Shown here: positions 21,438-31,550 of the stretch, in pieces
Layout of the letters: every line of letters begins with the position of its first letter
How positions within the stretch are numbered: the first letter of the stretch is position 1
Origin: Coenobita brevimanus
Lineage: Eukaryota; Arthropoda; Malacostraca; Decapoda; Coenobitidae
Length of the DNA stretch: 64,000 nt
Assembly (NCBI GenBank): GCA_032717465.1
Contig: CM064655.1
Span: forward strand, 13,614,152-13,678,151
Reading direction: 5' to 3'
Notes under the pieces: generated by a model
Seen by the model: only the letters and a program-made list of their open reading frames with translations
Databases searched by the model: none
Told to the model about the DNA's origin: nothing
Made by a program: the position numbers and the translations under genes

Positions 21438-23741
21438 TCAGTAGTGTAGGAAGTTATGATACTCTTTGAAACAGGGCTGAAGGCACAACGCAACACTGCA
21501 CTCTGCACACTCATACCTTGTGTCTTTTCTCTGTGTGGCTGGTCTGACTGTCGAGTGCTTGCATACATGGCAGCGGCGCTGGGGTTTACGATGGTTTGGT
21601 TGGGAAGGGATTGTGCTAGGGTAGTGGCGTCCTGCGAGGCGTAGGGGAGTCTGGGCAGCCATGGGGGTGTGTGTGCGGTGTGTGGGCCTGTCCTGTGCGT
21701 ACCTAGCGATAATTTCACGTGACAGCTCCCTCACAAACCCCTCAAAGGTCTCAGAGATTCCCGTTGTCATGGTGTGGAGGTAGTGTGCGTTGATGACCGT
21801 GATGTTGAGCAAGTGGAAAAAGAGCTTTTTGTACCACTTCATTGTGGTCCTCGCACAGTCCACACTGGAAATCATGGAGTCTGACTGATCCACTTGCCTC
21901 ATGTTCAGATTATAGTCAAGTACAGACTCAGGTTTCCAGACGTTGCACCTCCTCTCGCTATGGTGATCAACGGAGTCTGTGTGGTGCATCAGGGGGCTGT
22001 GTACAGTCGATAGGAGGTAAACTTCCCTGTTGTGGTTCCACAGGGTGGCAAGGATGTTATTTGCCTGGAAGAAAACCACCTCGTTCTTGTCAAGTTTCCT
22101 CCCTACCTTGGCCATATGGCGACGGTTTCTCTTTACTGTAACACAGACTCCGGTGTCATGTTGGTGGAGGAACCGAGCGAGAAGAGGGCTAGTGTACCAG
22201 TTGTCCAGGTACAACACATGACCACGATGAAGGTACTCCTCTATCACTGTCTTCACCACGGCCCCTGAAAGTCCAATACTACGATCTTCTGTTATGTCTG
22301 TCTGTGCGCCCATGTACAAGACTATGTCTTGCACATAACCAGTCTTACAGTCACACATAACAAAGATCTTGAACCTGAAACGGTGTCTCTTGCTGGGTAT
22401 GTACTGGCGAAAGGAAATACTGCCTCTCCACAACACAAGACTCTCGTCTATGACGAGGTCTCTGTAAGGATAAAATGAGGAGCAGAACATTTCCCGTAGA
22501 TGATCAAATACAAGCCTAATTCTCCTCATTTTATCAGTGTTATTAGCATTAGCTGGATCTTCTGCATCAAAAAAATGAAGGCAGCCGAGAATCTGCTGAA
22601 ATCAATTACGACTCATCACCTTTCCAAAGAAAGGTGTGATGGTCATTGGGTCAGTGGTCCAGTATGCCGGTATTTGATTTTTCCTGACAACACCCATCAG
22701 GAGAACCAGGGCAAAAAATAAGAACATCTCAGAAATTGTTACAGGATAGTCATATTGCTGGGCGTGACTGCTAGTTGTACCCAGACGTTCAGTTTCACGG
22801 CGCTGTGTTCTTGAAAAGAGGTTTGTCTGCTCCACTATGCACCCCACAAATGCCTCCCCAAAGAACAGGTGGAAGAAATCCACCCTAGTGGAACCCGCAT
22901 GCACACCTGGAGCCATGCAACCAGACCGCCACTCCTCTGTGAAAGGGTGAATGATGGGAGTAAAATTACTCCCATCCTCCCAGTTCCATGAGATACTACC
23001 GTCTCCAGCCTCATCCCCATCGTCAGGGTCAGGAGGTGAGGGTGGTGGGGGAGGTTGGGGAGGTGGAGAGCGGTGCCCTTCATCACTCGCACTTCTCTTC
23101 CCTCTCCCTTTTCCTTTACCCTTTCCCTTCCCTTTCCTTCCTTTCCCCACATCCTGGGGCTGTGGGGAGGAAGTTTGGGAATATTGTGGGGCAAAAGACG
23201 TGCTGGGGAGCGGCTCCACCTCGTCTCCCCTATGCCTACGTACACCACGTGCTCGTGCTGCCTCCCTCACACCACTTTCCCTTTCATCCCACACTCCCGC
23301 CACACCGCTTTCCCTTTCACCCCGCACTCCCACCACACCACTTTCGCCTTCCCCAGACAAAACACAAGGACCATACCTGATTTGCCTTCTCGCCCCACCT
23401 TCTTATCCTCGGGGTGAGATTTTCTCCTTCCCCAACCACGAGGCAACATCACGTCCTAAGCCGCCGTCCTCGTCCTCGTCCTCATCAGAATCTCTCTCTA
23501 GGGGATGGAGAGAGGTCCGTGCAGGTGTTTTGGGTGCAGGCTGGCCTTCCCTTGCCTTACGATACGTAACATACCGCTTTTTCCGGGGCGAAGGGACCTC
23601 TTCATCACTGCTTGTTATTTCCTCCTCAGGCTGCACATAATCACGATCCTCCACATCGTCATCAAGTGGAGAATCACTATCTCCAGTGAAGGCATCCAGG
23701 GAGGATTGTATCTTGTCGTCAGAGAGACCTTTACGCGCCAT
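21438..23741 (-). pseudogene. piggyBac transposase, two in-frame stops
   Basis: One reading frame of 768 codons from ATG at 23741 to a stop at 21438, with no frameshift. An acidic N-terminus (DDDVEDRDYVQPEEEITSSD) and a low-complexity Gly/Lys/Pro region are followed by the catalytic core. The three catalytic Asp are visible in DLVIDESLVLW (about 22448), VLYLDNWYTSP (about 22205) and MRQVDQSDSM (about 21890), the DDD triad of piggyBac. The C-terminus is a Cys/His-rich zinc-binding domain (RRCHVCKHS...RYECAECSVALC...CFKEYH). A TAA at 23403-23405 interrupts the N-terminal part and a TGA at 22602-22604 lies just before FQQILGCLHFFDAED. The frame is otherwise clean, so inactivation looks recent. 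Confidence 0.93.
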
Positions 23742-24021
23742 GTCTGACCTGGGTCACTGCTAACAGGTGAGTGACCAAGACAAGGGCGCGCGCGGGTCAC
23801 GCGGGGTCTGGGATGCTGCCCGCCTGGTGGCAGGTAGAGGAGGCTTGGGTAGGTGGGCGAATCGAAAATCTCGTGCGAATTTTGAAAATTGTGAAAATTA
23901 TGGACCTTGCAATTGCAGCGCGTTAAAGTACATCGACGGGATTGGCAGTGACAAAACGTGAGGACATTAAAGAACGTCGACGGGACGCCGCGGGTTAAGA
24001 ATATGTGGAGTAGATGGGAAG

Positions 24022-25002
24022 TTGTTGAATGCTATGAAGAGTGTGTATGATGGTGCTAAGGCTGCAGTGCATGTGGATGGTGAACTAAGTGAATTTTTCT
24101 CTTTGAAGGTTGAGTTGAAACAGGGATGTGTCATGTCTCCTTGGTTGTTCAATCTGTACATGGATGGGGTAATAAAAGAGGTAAAAGGTAGGGCAGTGGA
24201 TGTTGGAGTGGCCCTGGTGAGAGAGTGTAGTGTTTGGAAACTCCCTGTACTGTTGTTTGCAGATGATACTGTGCTGTTGAGTGAAGATGAAGGAGAGTTG
24301 CAAAGCTGGGTGGATGAGTTTGGGAGAGTGTGTAAGAAATGGAATCTAAAGGTGAAGGAGAGAAGTGAAGACAGTGAATGTACAGTGAGGTTGGATGGTG
24401 AGGAATTGGAAAATGTGAGAACATTTAAGTACTTGGGTAGTGTGATGAGTAAGGATGGAGGTTTGGATGGTGAAGTGCTTGAAAGGGTACAGCAGGGAAG
24501 AAAGGTTGCTGGTTCTTTGAAAGCAGTGATAAGAAGCAGGGAAGTGCACATGGAAGTGAAAAAGTTACTACATGACAGTATTGTGATACCAACTCTAACG
24601 TATGGAAATGAAGCTTGGACTTTGCTGGAAGGACACAAGTCAAGAGTGAGAGCAGTGGAAATGAGTTATTTAAGAGGAGCCTGTGGAGTCACATGGAAAG
24701 ACAGGCTGACAAATGAGGATATAAAGGAGCGTTGTGGTGTGGATGTGATAGGAAGCGTTAGGAGGAACACACTGAGGTGGTCTGGCCATGTGGAGAGGAT
24801 GGAGGGTGAAAGACTGACGAAGAGAGTGTATGTGAGTGAGGTGGAGGGGGGAAGTGGGAAGGGGAGGCCGAAGATGAGATGGAGGGATGGGGTGGAGAGG
24901 TATATGAGAGGGGGGGATGTGAGTTGGGAGCGGGGCAGTGAAATGGCGGGGGACAGGGCGATGTGGAGGCGATTTGTTTGTGGCCACCCTGAATGGGAAT
25001 GA
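24022..25002 (+). CDS. LINE-A reverse transcriptase fragment, open
   Basis: A 326-codon open frame continues the LINE-A of 19613 after the piggyBac. Motifs in order: GCVMSPWLFNLYMDGVIKEV (RT motif B region), LLFADDTVLLSEDEGEL (catalytic palm), a gap where NVGKSKVMVFERGE is reduced to KERSEDSEC (a short deletion that keeps frame), LKAVIRSREVHMEVKKLLHD, and WRRFVCGHPEWE at the end. The endonuclease is missing through truncation. Confidence 0.85.
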   Translation: MLNAMKSVYDGAKAAVHVDGELSEFFSLKVELKQGCVMSPWLFNLYMDGVIKEVKGRAVDVGVALVRECSVWKLPVLLFADDTVLLSEDEGELQSWVDEFGRVCKKWNLKVKERSEDSECTVRLDGEELENVRTFKYLGSVMSKDGGLDGEVLERVQQGRKVAGSLKAVIRSREVHMEVKKLLHDSIVIPTLTYGNEAWTLLEGHKSRVRAVEMSYLRGACGVTWKDRLTNEDIKERCGVDVIGSVRRNTLRWSGHVERMEGERLTKRVYVSEVEGGSGKGRPKMRWRDGVERYMRGGDVSWERGSEMAGDRAMWRRFVCGHPEWE

Positions 25003-25437
25003 GGTGTCTGGCAATAGACAGATAGATAGATAGAAACAGGATGCCACTTACTGCCACTGCTCTCATTTCTTTTTTGTTCTGAAGCCATGCTGGAAATAAC
25101 AGCAATGTCTATAATACCTGGAAAAGCATGAATGCTACTCCGACCAAGGACAACAACAAAGTGACTGGGAGGAAACACAAGCTGCGGCACCAGGCGGTGC
25201 ATGGTGGCTGATGCAATGTTGCTTTTATGCGATGGCTGGTTTTAGTAGTTTATGCATGTGCTTCAAAACTAATGTATTTTCTACATGGCATATATACTAT
25301 TTCATAATTATTTCAAAGAAACTTTGTATGTAAGTCATCTGGATGTAAAGGGGTGCTTGCACACAAATAAGATTTCTTTTATCCTAACACACACTCCATA
25401 AATTCTCAGGAAGTGCAGTAATTAGTAACTGCATGGT

Positions 25438-25805
25438 GGTGGGTGGTGGCGACCATCATCAAATCACTTGATGTAGAGCTGCCTACTTCTTCCTTCTCCT
25501 TTATCATTCTTTTTGTGTCTGTCCTCCTCTTTTCCTATTTCTCTCAACCTTCCTGTCACATTTTATTACTCTTCTTTCCAACTCAGTTGGCTTTACACTG
25601 AGTGGAAAGTCCAATGATTTCCCGTAATTCAGGAAACCATTTACAACACTGGGTGGTAACCATATAACCTGCCCATACATGTTCCTGATGTGTCAACAAG
25701 TGGGTTGGCAGAGGGTTAGTGCCCCTCCCAATAAAACAACTAGCTCAGTGACAAGTGGCCACCCCTTACAAGATTATGATGTTTGCCACTAGACAGAGAT
25801 AGAAT
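25438..25805 (+). mobile_element. LINE-A-derived short element, second copy
   Basis: This matches 8540-8911 along its length: head 'gtggcgaccatcatc', leader block 'ctgggtggtaaccatata', 'caagtgggttggcagagggttagtgcccctccc', then directly the LINE-A 3' end ('gtggccaccccttac') and a gacagagatag tail. It lacks any LINE reading frame. Confidence 0.78.
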
Positions 25806-26035
25806 TTTAGTACTATAATTGGTTTAGCTCCCAGTCCATGAAAAATAGGCATAACATGGCCAATACTAATCAAGAAAGTGCAACATATCTCATTAGAGAT
25901 TATGACCGATTGCGACAACCCTCAACAGTGACGAACTGAATTTTAAATTCCCATGCTTTTTACTGATACAGCACTTGTTACGGCTAATGTAATGTACAGG
26001 TGATACAGACCACAAAATCTGTACCATATATTAGG

Positions 26036-27219
26036 CAGGGGACAAGGCGACTTGGAGGTGTTTTGTTTGTGGCCACCCCAAACGGGATTGAGGCGTCTGG
26101 CAATAGATAGATAGATATGATCGGGTGGATAGACAAGGATTGTGGAAAGTATTAAGAATATGTGGAGTAGATGGGAAGTTGTTGAATGCTGTGAAGACTA
26201 TGTATGATGGTACTAAGGCTGCAGTGCATGTGGATGGTGAACTGAGTGAATTTTTCTCTTTGAAGGTTGGGTTGAAACAGGGATGTGTCATGTCTCCATG
26301 GTTGTTCAATCTGTACATGGATGGGGTAATAAAGGAGGTACAAGGTAGGGCAGTGGATGTTGAAGTGGCCCTAGTGAGAGAGGGTAGTGTTTGGAAACTC
26401 CCTGTACTGTTGTTTGCAGATGATACTGTGTTGTTGAGTGAAGACGAAGGGGAGCTGCAAGGCTTGGTGGATGAGTTTGGGAGAGTGTGTAAGAAACGGA
26501 ATCTAAAGGTGACTGTAGGGAAGAGTAAAGTGATGAACTTTGAGAGAGGTGAGGTCAGTGAATGTACAGTGAGGTTGGATGGTGAGGAATTGGAAAATGT
26601 GAGTACATTTAAGTACTTAGGTCGTGTGATGAGAAAGGATGGAAGTTTGGAGGGTGAACTGCTTGAAAGGGTACAGCAAGGAAGAAAGGTTGCTGGTTCC
26701 TTGAAAGCAGTGATAAGAAACAGGGAAGTGAGCATGGAAGTGAAAAAGTTACTACATGATAGTATTGTGATACCAACTCAAACTTATGGGAATGAAGCTT
26801 GGACGTTGTTGGAAGGACACAAGTCAAGAGTGAGAGCAGTGGAAATGAGTTATTTAAGAGGAGCTTGTGGAGTCACATGGAGAGACAGGCTGACAAATGA
26901 GGTTATAAAGGAGCATTGTTGTGTGGATGTGGATGTGATAGGAAGCGTTAGGAGGAACACACTGAAGTGGTTTGGCCGCGTGGAGAGGATGGAGGGTGAC
27001 AGACTGACAAGGAGAGTGTATGTGAGTGAGGTGGAAGGGGGGAGAGGGAGGGGGAGGCCAAGGATGAGGTGGAGGGATGGAGTGGAGAGGTATATGTGAG
27101 AGGGGGGTGTGAGTTGGGAGCAGGACAGTGAAATGGCGGAGGACAGGGCGACGTGGAGGCGATTTGTTTGTGGCCACCCCAAACAGGATTGAGGCATCTG
27201 GCAATAGATAGATAGATAG
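26036..27219 (+). mobile_element. two LINE-A pieces in series, one inside the tail of the other
   Basis: A short LINE-A 3' piece (26036-26117) ends in GATA repeats; a second 5'-truncated LINE-A begins at once (about 26118) and runs to its own GATA tail. One 8 bp duplication, atattagg, flanks the pair (26028-26035 and 27220-27227), as expected if the second copy landed in the tail of the first. The second copy supplies the empty site for the piggyBac at 20080. Confidence 0.85.
26125..27099 (+). CDS. LINE-A reverse transcriptase fragment, late frameshift
   Basis: A 324-codon open frame from MDRQGLWKVLRICGVDGKLL through VGLKQGCVMSPWLFNLYMDG and LLFADDTVLLSEDEGEL to WRDGVERYM. There it stops at TGA (tatatgtga), where sister copies read tatatgagag, so a one-base change removes the last 30 or so residues from the frame. 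The endonuclease and first RT blocks are absent through truncation. Confidence 0.82.
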   Translation: MDRQGLWKVLRICGVDGKLLNAVKTMYDGTKAAVHVDGELSEFFSLKVGLKQGCVMSPWLFNLYMDGVIKEVQGRAVDVEVALVREGSVWKLPVLLFADDTVLLSEDEGELQGLVDEFGRVCKKRNLKVTVGKSKVMNFERGEVSECTVRLDGEELENVSTFKYLGRVMRKDGSLEGELLERVQQGRKVAGSLKAVIRNREVSMEVKKLLHDSIVIPTQTYGNEAWTLLEGHKSRVRAVEMSYLRGACGVTWRDRLTNEVIKEHCCVDVDVIGSVRRNTLKWFGRVERMEGDRLTRRVYVSEVEGGRGRGRPRMRWRDGVERYM

Positions 27220-27224
27220 ATATT

Positions 27225-27944
27225 AGGATGCCCTATTCCATCTCAAACACAAATACAGTAACTGATTTCTCATTAAATAAAATACAGCTTAGTTATGCAT
27301 GATGTGCAAATTTCATACCTAACATTCATCTTGTAAGTTTTTCAGGCATTATAAATAAAAGAACTTATGGAAATACACTGGAGTCACCATTAACGCAGTT
27401 AATTACGGATGGGGGGTAGACAAGCTGCGTAAATGATGACCATGTAAATACTATCATATGACCCATTAAAATATGGCTAATGGGGGAGGGGAGGAAGCTC
27501 TTGTAATTTTTTTTTTTCATAAAGTTCCTATTACAGTCTCATTTTCTGAAAAGTGTACCACCACCAAACACATTCATACAATCATTGATCATTATGTTTA
27601 GTAAATACTGACTGTACAAGAATAATGGTAATAACGGTGGAATTTAAACATACTATGAGAATATAGTAGTCATGACTAAGTTGTGTTGCAAGAGGGGAAT
27701 CCTTTGTGACAGCTCTTTTGCCACGATTCTGATTTATGACTATAAAAGTTTAATAACTGATTCAAATTACATTCAGGTGGTATTTATATTTATGTAAAAA
27801 TTCTACCATTCAAAATTAATTAAGTACTGAGAGGATAAAAATATGGGTACAACACCAATTTTTCCATACTGGAGGGTCCAGTACCTCTTTTAATTTGGAT
27901 GAAATTAAGAGAGAAAGCTTGAAAGTCACAAGCGCACCAGACCA
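27225..27944. other. no feature recognised
   Basis: AT-rich intron sequence between a LINE-A tail and a Tigger-type element. I see no coding blocks, target duplications or repeats. Confidence 0.5.
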
Positions 27945-28723
27945 CAGTGCACCCTCACACAATGTGAACTCAAACAGTGCGAATCACCTACACGAGGTCA
28001 ACCCAGAAAATGCTTATTTTTACTGAATGCGAAATCTGCGAATCAAACCTCCCAACATGCGAATCGGCTGTATGATTCCAAGGTAAAAATGGACTTCCCT
28101 CCATTACTATGAGTGTCAGGCTGGACAATGCGAGTCAGTCACACGAAGGCAGGTGGCTGGCAACAAGCCCGATTCAAAATGACAGGCAGCTGGCAAGTTA
28201 TCTGCATGCCATCTACCGACATTCCTGGGTAAACAGACACTTCTCCTCCATACTGCCGCAAGAAAACATGTTGTACCTCGCATCCTATGGTCCATTTTAG
28301 CATCATGGCAGTACCCACTTGTTCATCATAGTCTCAGCTGTCAACTTTGAAGGCTTTATGGCATCTCCAGGAGACCTCAGCAGTGACAGTGAGAGTGACA
28401 ACGGGGCGCCATGTGGGGCAAGAGTAAACGCCCCAAGCCTCGGATACCAACTCCCGTCTCCTGTCTTAACAAGCCCAGAAGTCACTTAAATAAAGGTACA
28501 TGGTGTTCTGTTTGTTGTTTTATTTGCTGGTCCAACTAGAAGTATTATTAGACAAAGCATTAGCAGGGAAGAGCAGGCTGGAAGGGGACCCGAAGACCAA
28601 GCCCTGGGTGGGCCGTCCACCGTATACCATATTTTCCCTAAGCTCTTTGGTTCACACAATGTGAAATCATAGAATGCGAGGGTTTCTGCCACTCATAAAC
28701 TCACATTGTGTGAGGGTGCACTG
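27945..28723. mobile_element. TA-flanked CAGTGCACCC element (Tigger-type MITE)
   Basis: Left CAGTGCACCCTCACACAATG and right (reverse complement) CAGTGCACCCTCACACAATG are identical over at least 23 bp. TA follows the right end (28724-28725); the left flank is CA, probably a mutated TA. A short open stretch with an acidic Ser-rich run (DLSSDSESDNGAP, about 28375-28415) ending TSPEVT-stop may be the tail of a lost transposase. Confidence 0.8.
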
Positions 28724-28725
28724 TA

Positions 28726-29639
28726 CTGTAGTTTCCTGGGTAGCCACAGATGGTGCACCAGATCATGAACCAAACAGCCCTCTTCTCTTATATTTCCCCT
28801 AACTTTGTAAGCCAGCATTGTTAGTGATGTATTTTGACTGAGAATATGAAATTCTCACAATAAACCATTCCTAACCATCAATTTCTGTCCTTGTGAATGT
28901 GACACTTGTCTTATTTCTCATTGTTTTAGTTAAGTTTACCCTTTTTTTAATGCAGGAAAGAAGAAATGAAAGGCCAGAAGCCCACAGGATTGTTCACTCC
29001 AAGAAAATGCAAAAACAAAATAACAGAGAGCCATATATAAGATCCATTCATTATGCGATGCCTGGAGATCATAAGCAGTAAGAAGTAAAGACAGAGGAAA
29101 ACAGCTCCAGAATGACCTGTTGTATACATAAATGACTGGGAGTAATGGTTAACTCTTGCATTAGAGAGCTGGACAGAAAAGGGATGTGATACGTTGCTAG
29201 ACGGGTGCTAATTGTCCGCCATAATGGTGGGGGAATGCAGGTAGACAGTTCAGAGAGGCAGTGACCACTGAAACAGCAAACAGAAAAGAGATAAAAGTGC
29301 AACAAAGCAGTGAAGAGACAGGTGGAAGGGAGCCAGTAAGAGAGGGAGAGTTAAAGAGACGAAAAGCCATTGACTCCACCCTGTTGAGTTTATTCTTAAT
29401 TACTACCACAGCCACATCAAAAGGTTATTTCCATCAATGGTGCCTACTGAGATACCTTATAACTGACTGTGGAGTGCATATAACATTACTATGTCTGGGG
29501 TGGTCTGTAAGTATAAGCCAGTTGCCACAAGACATGCTGTTACCAGAGTAACCGATTCATAGCTACCCAGTCACCTACCGCAATGGCCGCCTGTACCTTC
29601 ATGTATATTATCATTCACCTGTCTGGTCACGGTGGTGTA
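28726..29639. other. no feature recognised
   Basis: Intron sequence of mixed composition. Short open frames near 28893 and 29261 show no recognisable domains, and no element ends were found. Confidence 0.5.
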
Positions 29640-29643
29640 TTAA

Positions 29644-30425
29644 CCCCATAAGTCCCATGTCCAAAGATCATCAGTTTCTGATCTTGGTACTTCAAGTCCT
29701 ATTGCCGATTATCATAGAGAGGTTACAAAAAAATTGGAGAGCTGTAACCTCCTTCTTTTATGACATACATGGTACCTAGCCAATGGAAACTGAAAGATGA
29801 GGTGAAAGGAGGCATGATCCGGCCCCCTCCCAGGGTGTGGGGAGGGAGCCCTCCCACGCCATTTCTCCACCTACCTCTGCCCCATTGGATCATGTCCTCT
29901 GTGTCCCCTACCACCCAAACTATCCCCTATACCCCCTCTAGACCATATTGTCTGTGTGTGGCAGGCATATTCCCTCTCTTTCCCCCCCTCCTGATGCCCT
30001 CCTACACTCCCTCCACCTCTCTATTCCCCCTTATGATGTCTCATTCCTGCTGATAGTGAGCAGTGACTTTTTTTTTATTTTTGACTGCCGATGGTGCCAT
30101 AACCATTAGACATACGAGAGTAAAATATACATTTTCTGGTGTGTAAAATCAAGCTCTTCAAATCCCAAAGACCAAAATTTACTTTCGTGAAAATTTTTCT
30201 TTCTCTATACTTGAGGGGTAACAATTTTTATATATGACATTCTTTGACAATCAATATTGTGTGGCAACCATTAGACATATGAGAGTGAAATACACATTAT
30301 CAGGTGTGTAAAATGAAGCAATTGAAATCTAAAAGACCAAAATTTAACTAGGTGAAAGCTGGAAAATCCAACCCATTTTGCGATTCTGGGGGTTGGCAGG
30401 GTTGATGATTTGTGGTCTTAAGGGG
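29644..30425 (+). mobile_element. piggyBac-type MITE, 782 bp
   Basis: TTAA at 29640-29643 and 30426-30429 flanks ends CCCCATAAGTCCC and, reverse complemented, CCCCTTAAGACCA. At the left end the motif agtccyat recurs 44 bp in (29651 and 29695), the spacing seen at the promoter-side ends of the other TTAA elements, hence the strand. A segment beginning aaccattagaca is duplicated at 30101 and 30266 (165 bp period). No coding sequence. Confidence 0.68.
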
Positions 30426-30455
30426 TTAACAGCTCTTTGTGGGAATTAATGCAGT

Positions 30456-31010
30456 ATGACAATTTTATTGTACATGAAGTTTAGAATGAATGAAGCAGGA
30501 AAGGAGCCAAGAGGAATGAAAAAAGTGTTTACATGTCGTTCGTTTAGAATGGATGTAAAGAGAAGGCTGTATGAGGGAGCAGTGGTACCGTGTTACGTGG
30601 GGCTGAAACATGGAATAAGTGGGTGGGAGAGAGGAAGATTTTGAATGTAATGGAGATGACGTGTCTGAGCAGTATATGTAGGGTGACGCATTTGGATTGA
30701 GAGAGAAATGATGCAGTACGAAGGAGAACTGGAGTTACGCGAGAGATGGCTGATCGAGTTAAGTGTTGTGGTGTTTTGGGCACATAGAAAGAATGGATGA
30801 AGAGTGATTGGTGAAAAAGTTAACTGGATCTGATGTGAGAGGTGAAAGGCTGAGAGGAAGACTACGAATAGGATGGATGGATGGACAGTAAGAAGAATGT
30901 ATTCGAGCAAGGAAGAATAGCTGTGCACGATAGGGATGAATAGAGAGAAAGTGTGAATGCATAAAAGGTGATGCAGCCCCAGGTGAATGTTCTCCAACAT
31001 CTGGTCTGAT
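30456..31010 (+). pseudogene. LINE-C reverse transcriptase C-terminal relic
   Basis: This reads SFRMDVKRRLYEGAVVPCYV (the segment after the RT palm in RTE-like LINEs), then over several stops and shifts LNVMEMTCLSSICRVTHLD, NDAVRRRTGVTREMADRVK and GSDVRGERLRGRLRIGWMDG. The order of blocks matches LINE-A and LINE-B but the sequence is a third family. Following sequence to about 31205 is likely its 3' untranslated region. Heavily decayed. Confidence 0.65.
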
Positions 31011-31349
31011 CAGCAATCAGGTCAGGTGTGGGGAAGGGGATGGGTCCATTATGATGCAGCAGGGGTAAACCAGCTCTGCTGTTGGGTCCTGCTGTGGATT
31101 TCACTGGATTGCACTGCACAGCTGACCCTCGTGCAGTGTGGTGCAGTGAGGAGAGGTCCCTTCTCCCCTTATAGGCTAAGATATGAGTATATGCATGTAT
31201 GTGGATGAATAATTTGGTGAGTGTGTCATCCTGTTTTGGCTACCCTCCTTTGACAGAAAAAGCCTAGGTATATAGACAAACAGAAAAACAAAAACAATCA
31301 AGCAGGATAAGGAAAAACTGTTTTTAAAAAAATTGACAATGGTGTTCCA

Positions 31350-31548
31350 ACACATTAGTTGTATAGCACATATGGTACTGGTTTGTCAACTGCTTATGAC
31401 ATAAAGCAAAGGGAAAAAATACTGAATCTCCACGCAGACACTGATTCGAAGAAGCAAATGAACATCAGAAATACTCTAAAAGATGGTAGGAGTGCTGAAC
31501 ATGATCAAGTGATGGAACAGTTTTTACAGCATCGGATGAACAGGACTT
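31350..31548 (+). pseudogene. Tigger-type transposase N-terminal fragment
   Basis: The open stretch YGTGLSTAYDIKQREKILNL followed by HADTDSKKQMNIRNTLKDG and EHDQVMEQFLQHRMNR matches the DNA-binding region of Tigger/jerky-like transposases. It ends where the TA-type element at 31551 begins. The rest of the gene is not seen. Confidence 0.7.
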
Positions 31549-31550
31549 GT

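Larger units (their letters stand above)
20080..23994 (-). mobile_element. piggyBac transposon, full length, 3,915 bp
   Basis: TTAA at 20076-20079 and 23995-23998 flanks ends CCCGCCCCGTCCCGACC and, reverse complemented, CCCGCGGCGTCCCGTCG. The uninterrupted LINE-A at 26145-26165 reads 'aagtattaagaatatg', the exact empty site. A terminal motif recurs 34 bp in at the left end (tcccgacc at 20089 and 20123) and 44 bp in at the right end (tcgacggga near 23933 and 23977). It carries a transposase gene with two stop codons and a 162 bp tandem array. This is the best-preserved DNA transposon in the window. Confidence 0.95.
19613..25032 (+). mobile_element. LINE-A copy, 5' truncated, interrupted by piggyBac
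   Basis: Near-identical 8 bp flanks gaaacaag (19605-19612) and gaaacagg (25033-25040) mark the insertion. The first block reads KIKLGKAPGIDGVCGEMLKH and continues through GNHRGICLLSIIGKVYGRIL and GFRKGRGCVDQIFVLRSLVE to 20079. After the piggyBac it resumes at 23995 with RICGVDGKLLNAMKSVYDGA and ends in a GATA tail. Without piggyBac and one TTAA copy the LINE piece is 1,501 bp. Confidence 0.9.

Noticed and set aside
23403..23405. Stop codon in the piggyBac gene as a possible intron boundary
   Set aside because: No convincing donor/acceptor pair spans it and the frame continues unchanged on both sides, so a nonsense mutation is simpler.
29261..29551. 96-residue open frame as a small gene
   Set aside because: No recognisable domain, no splice or start context, and length within chance expectation.
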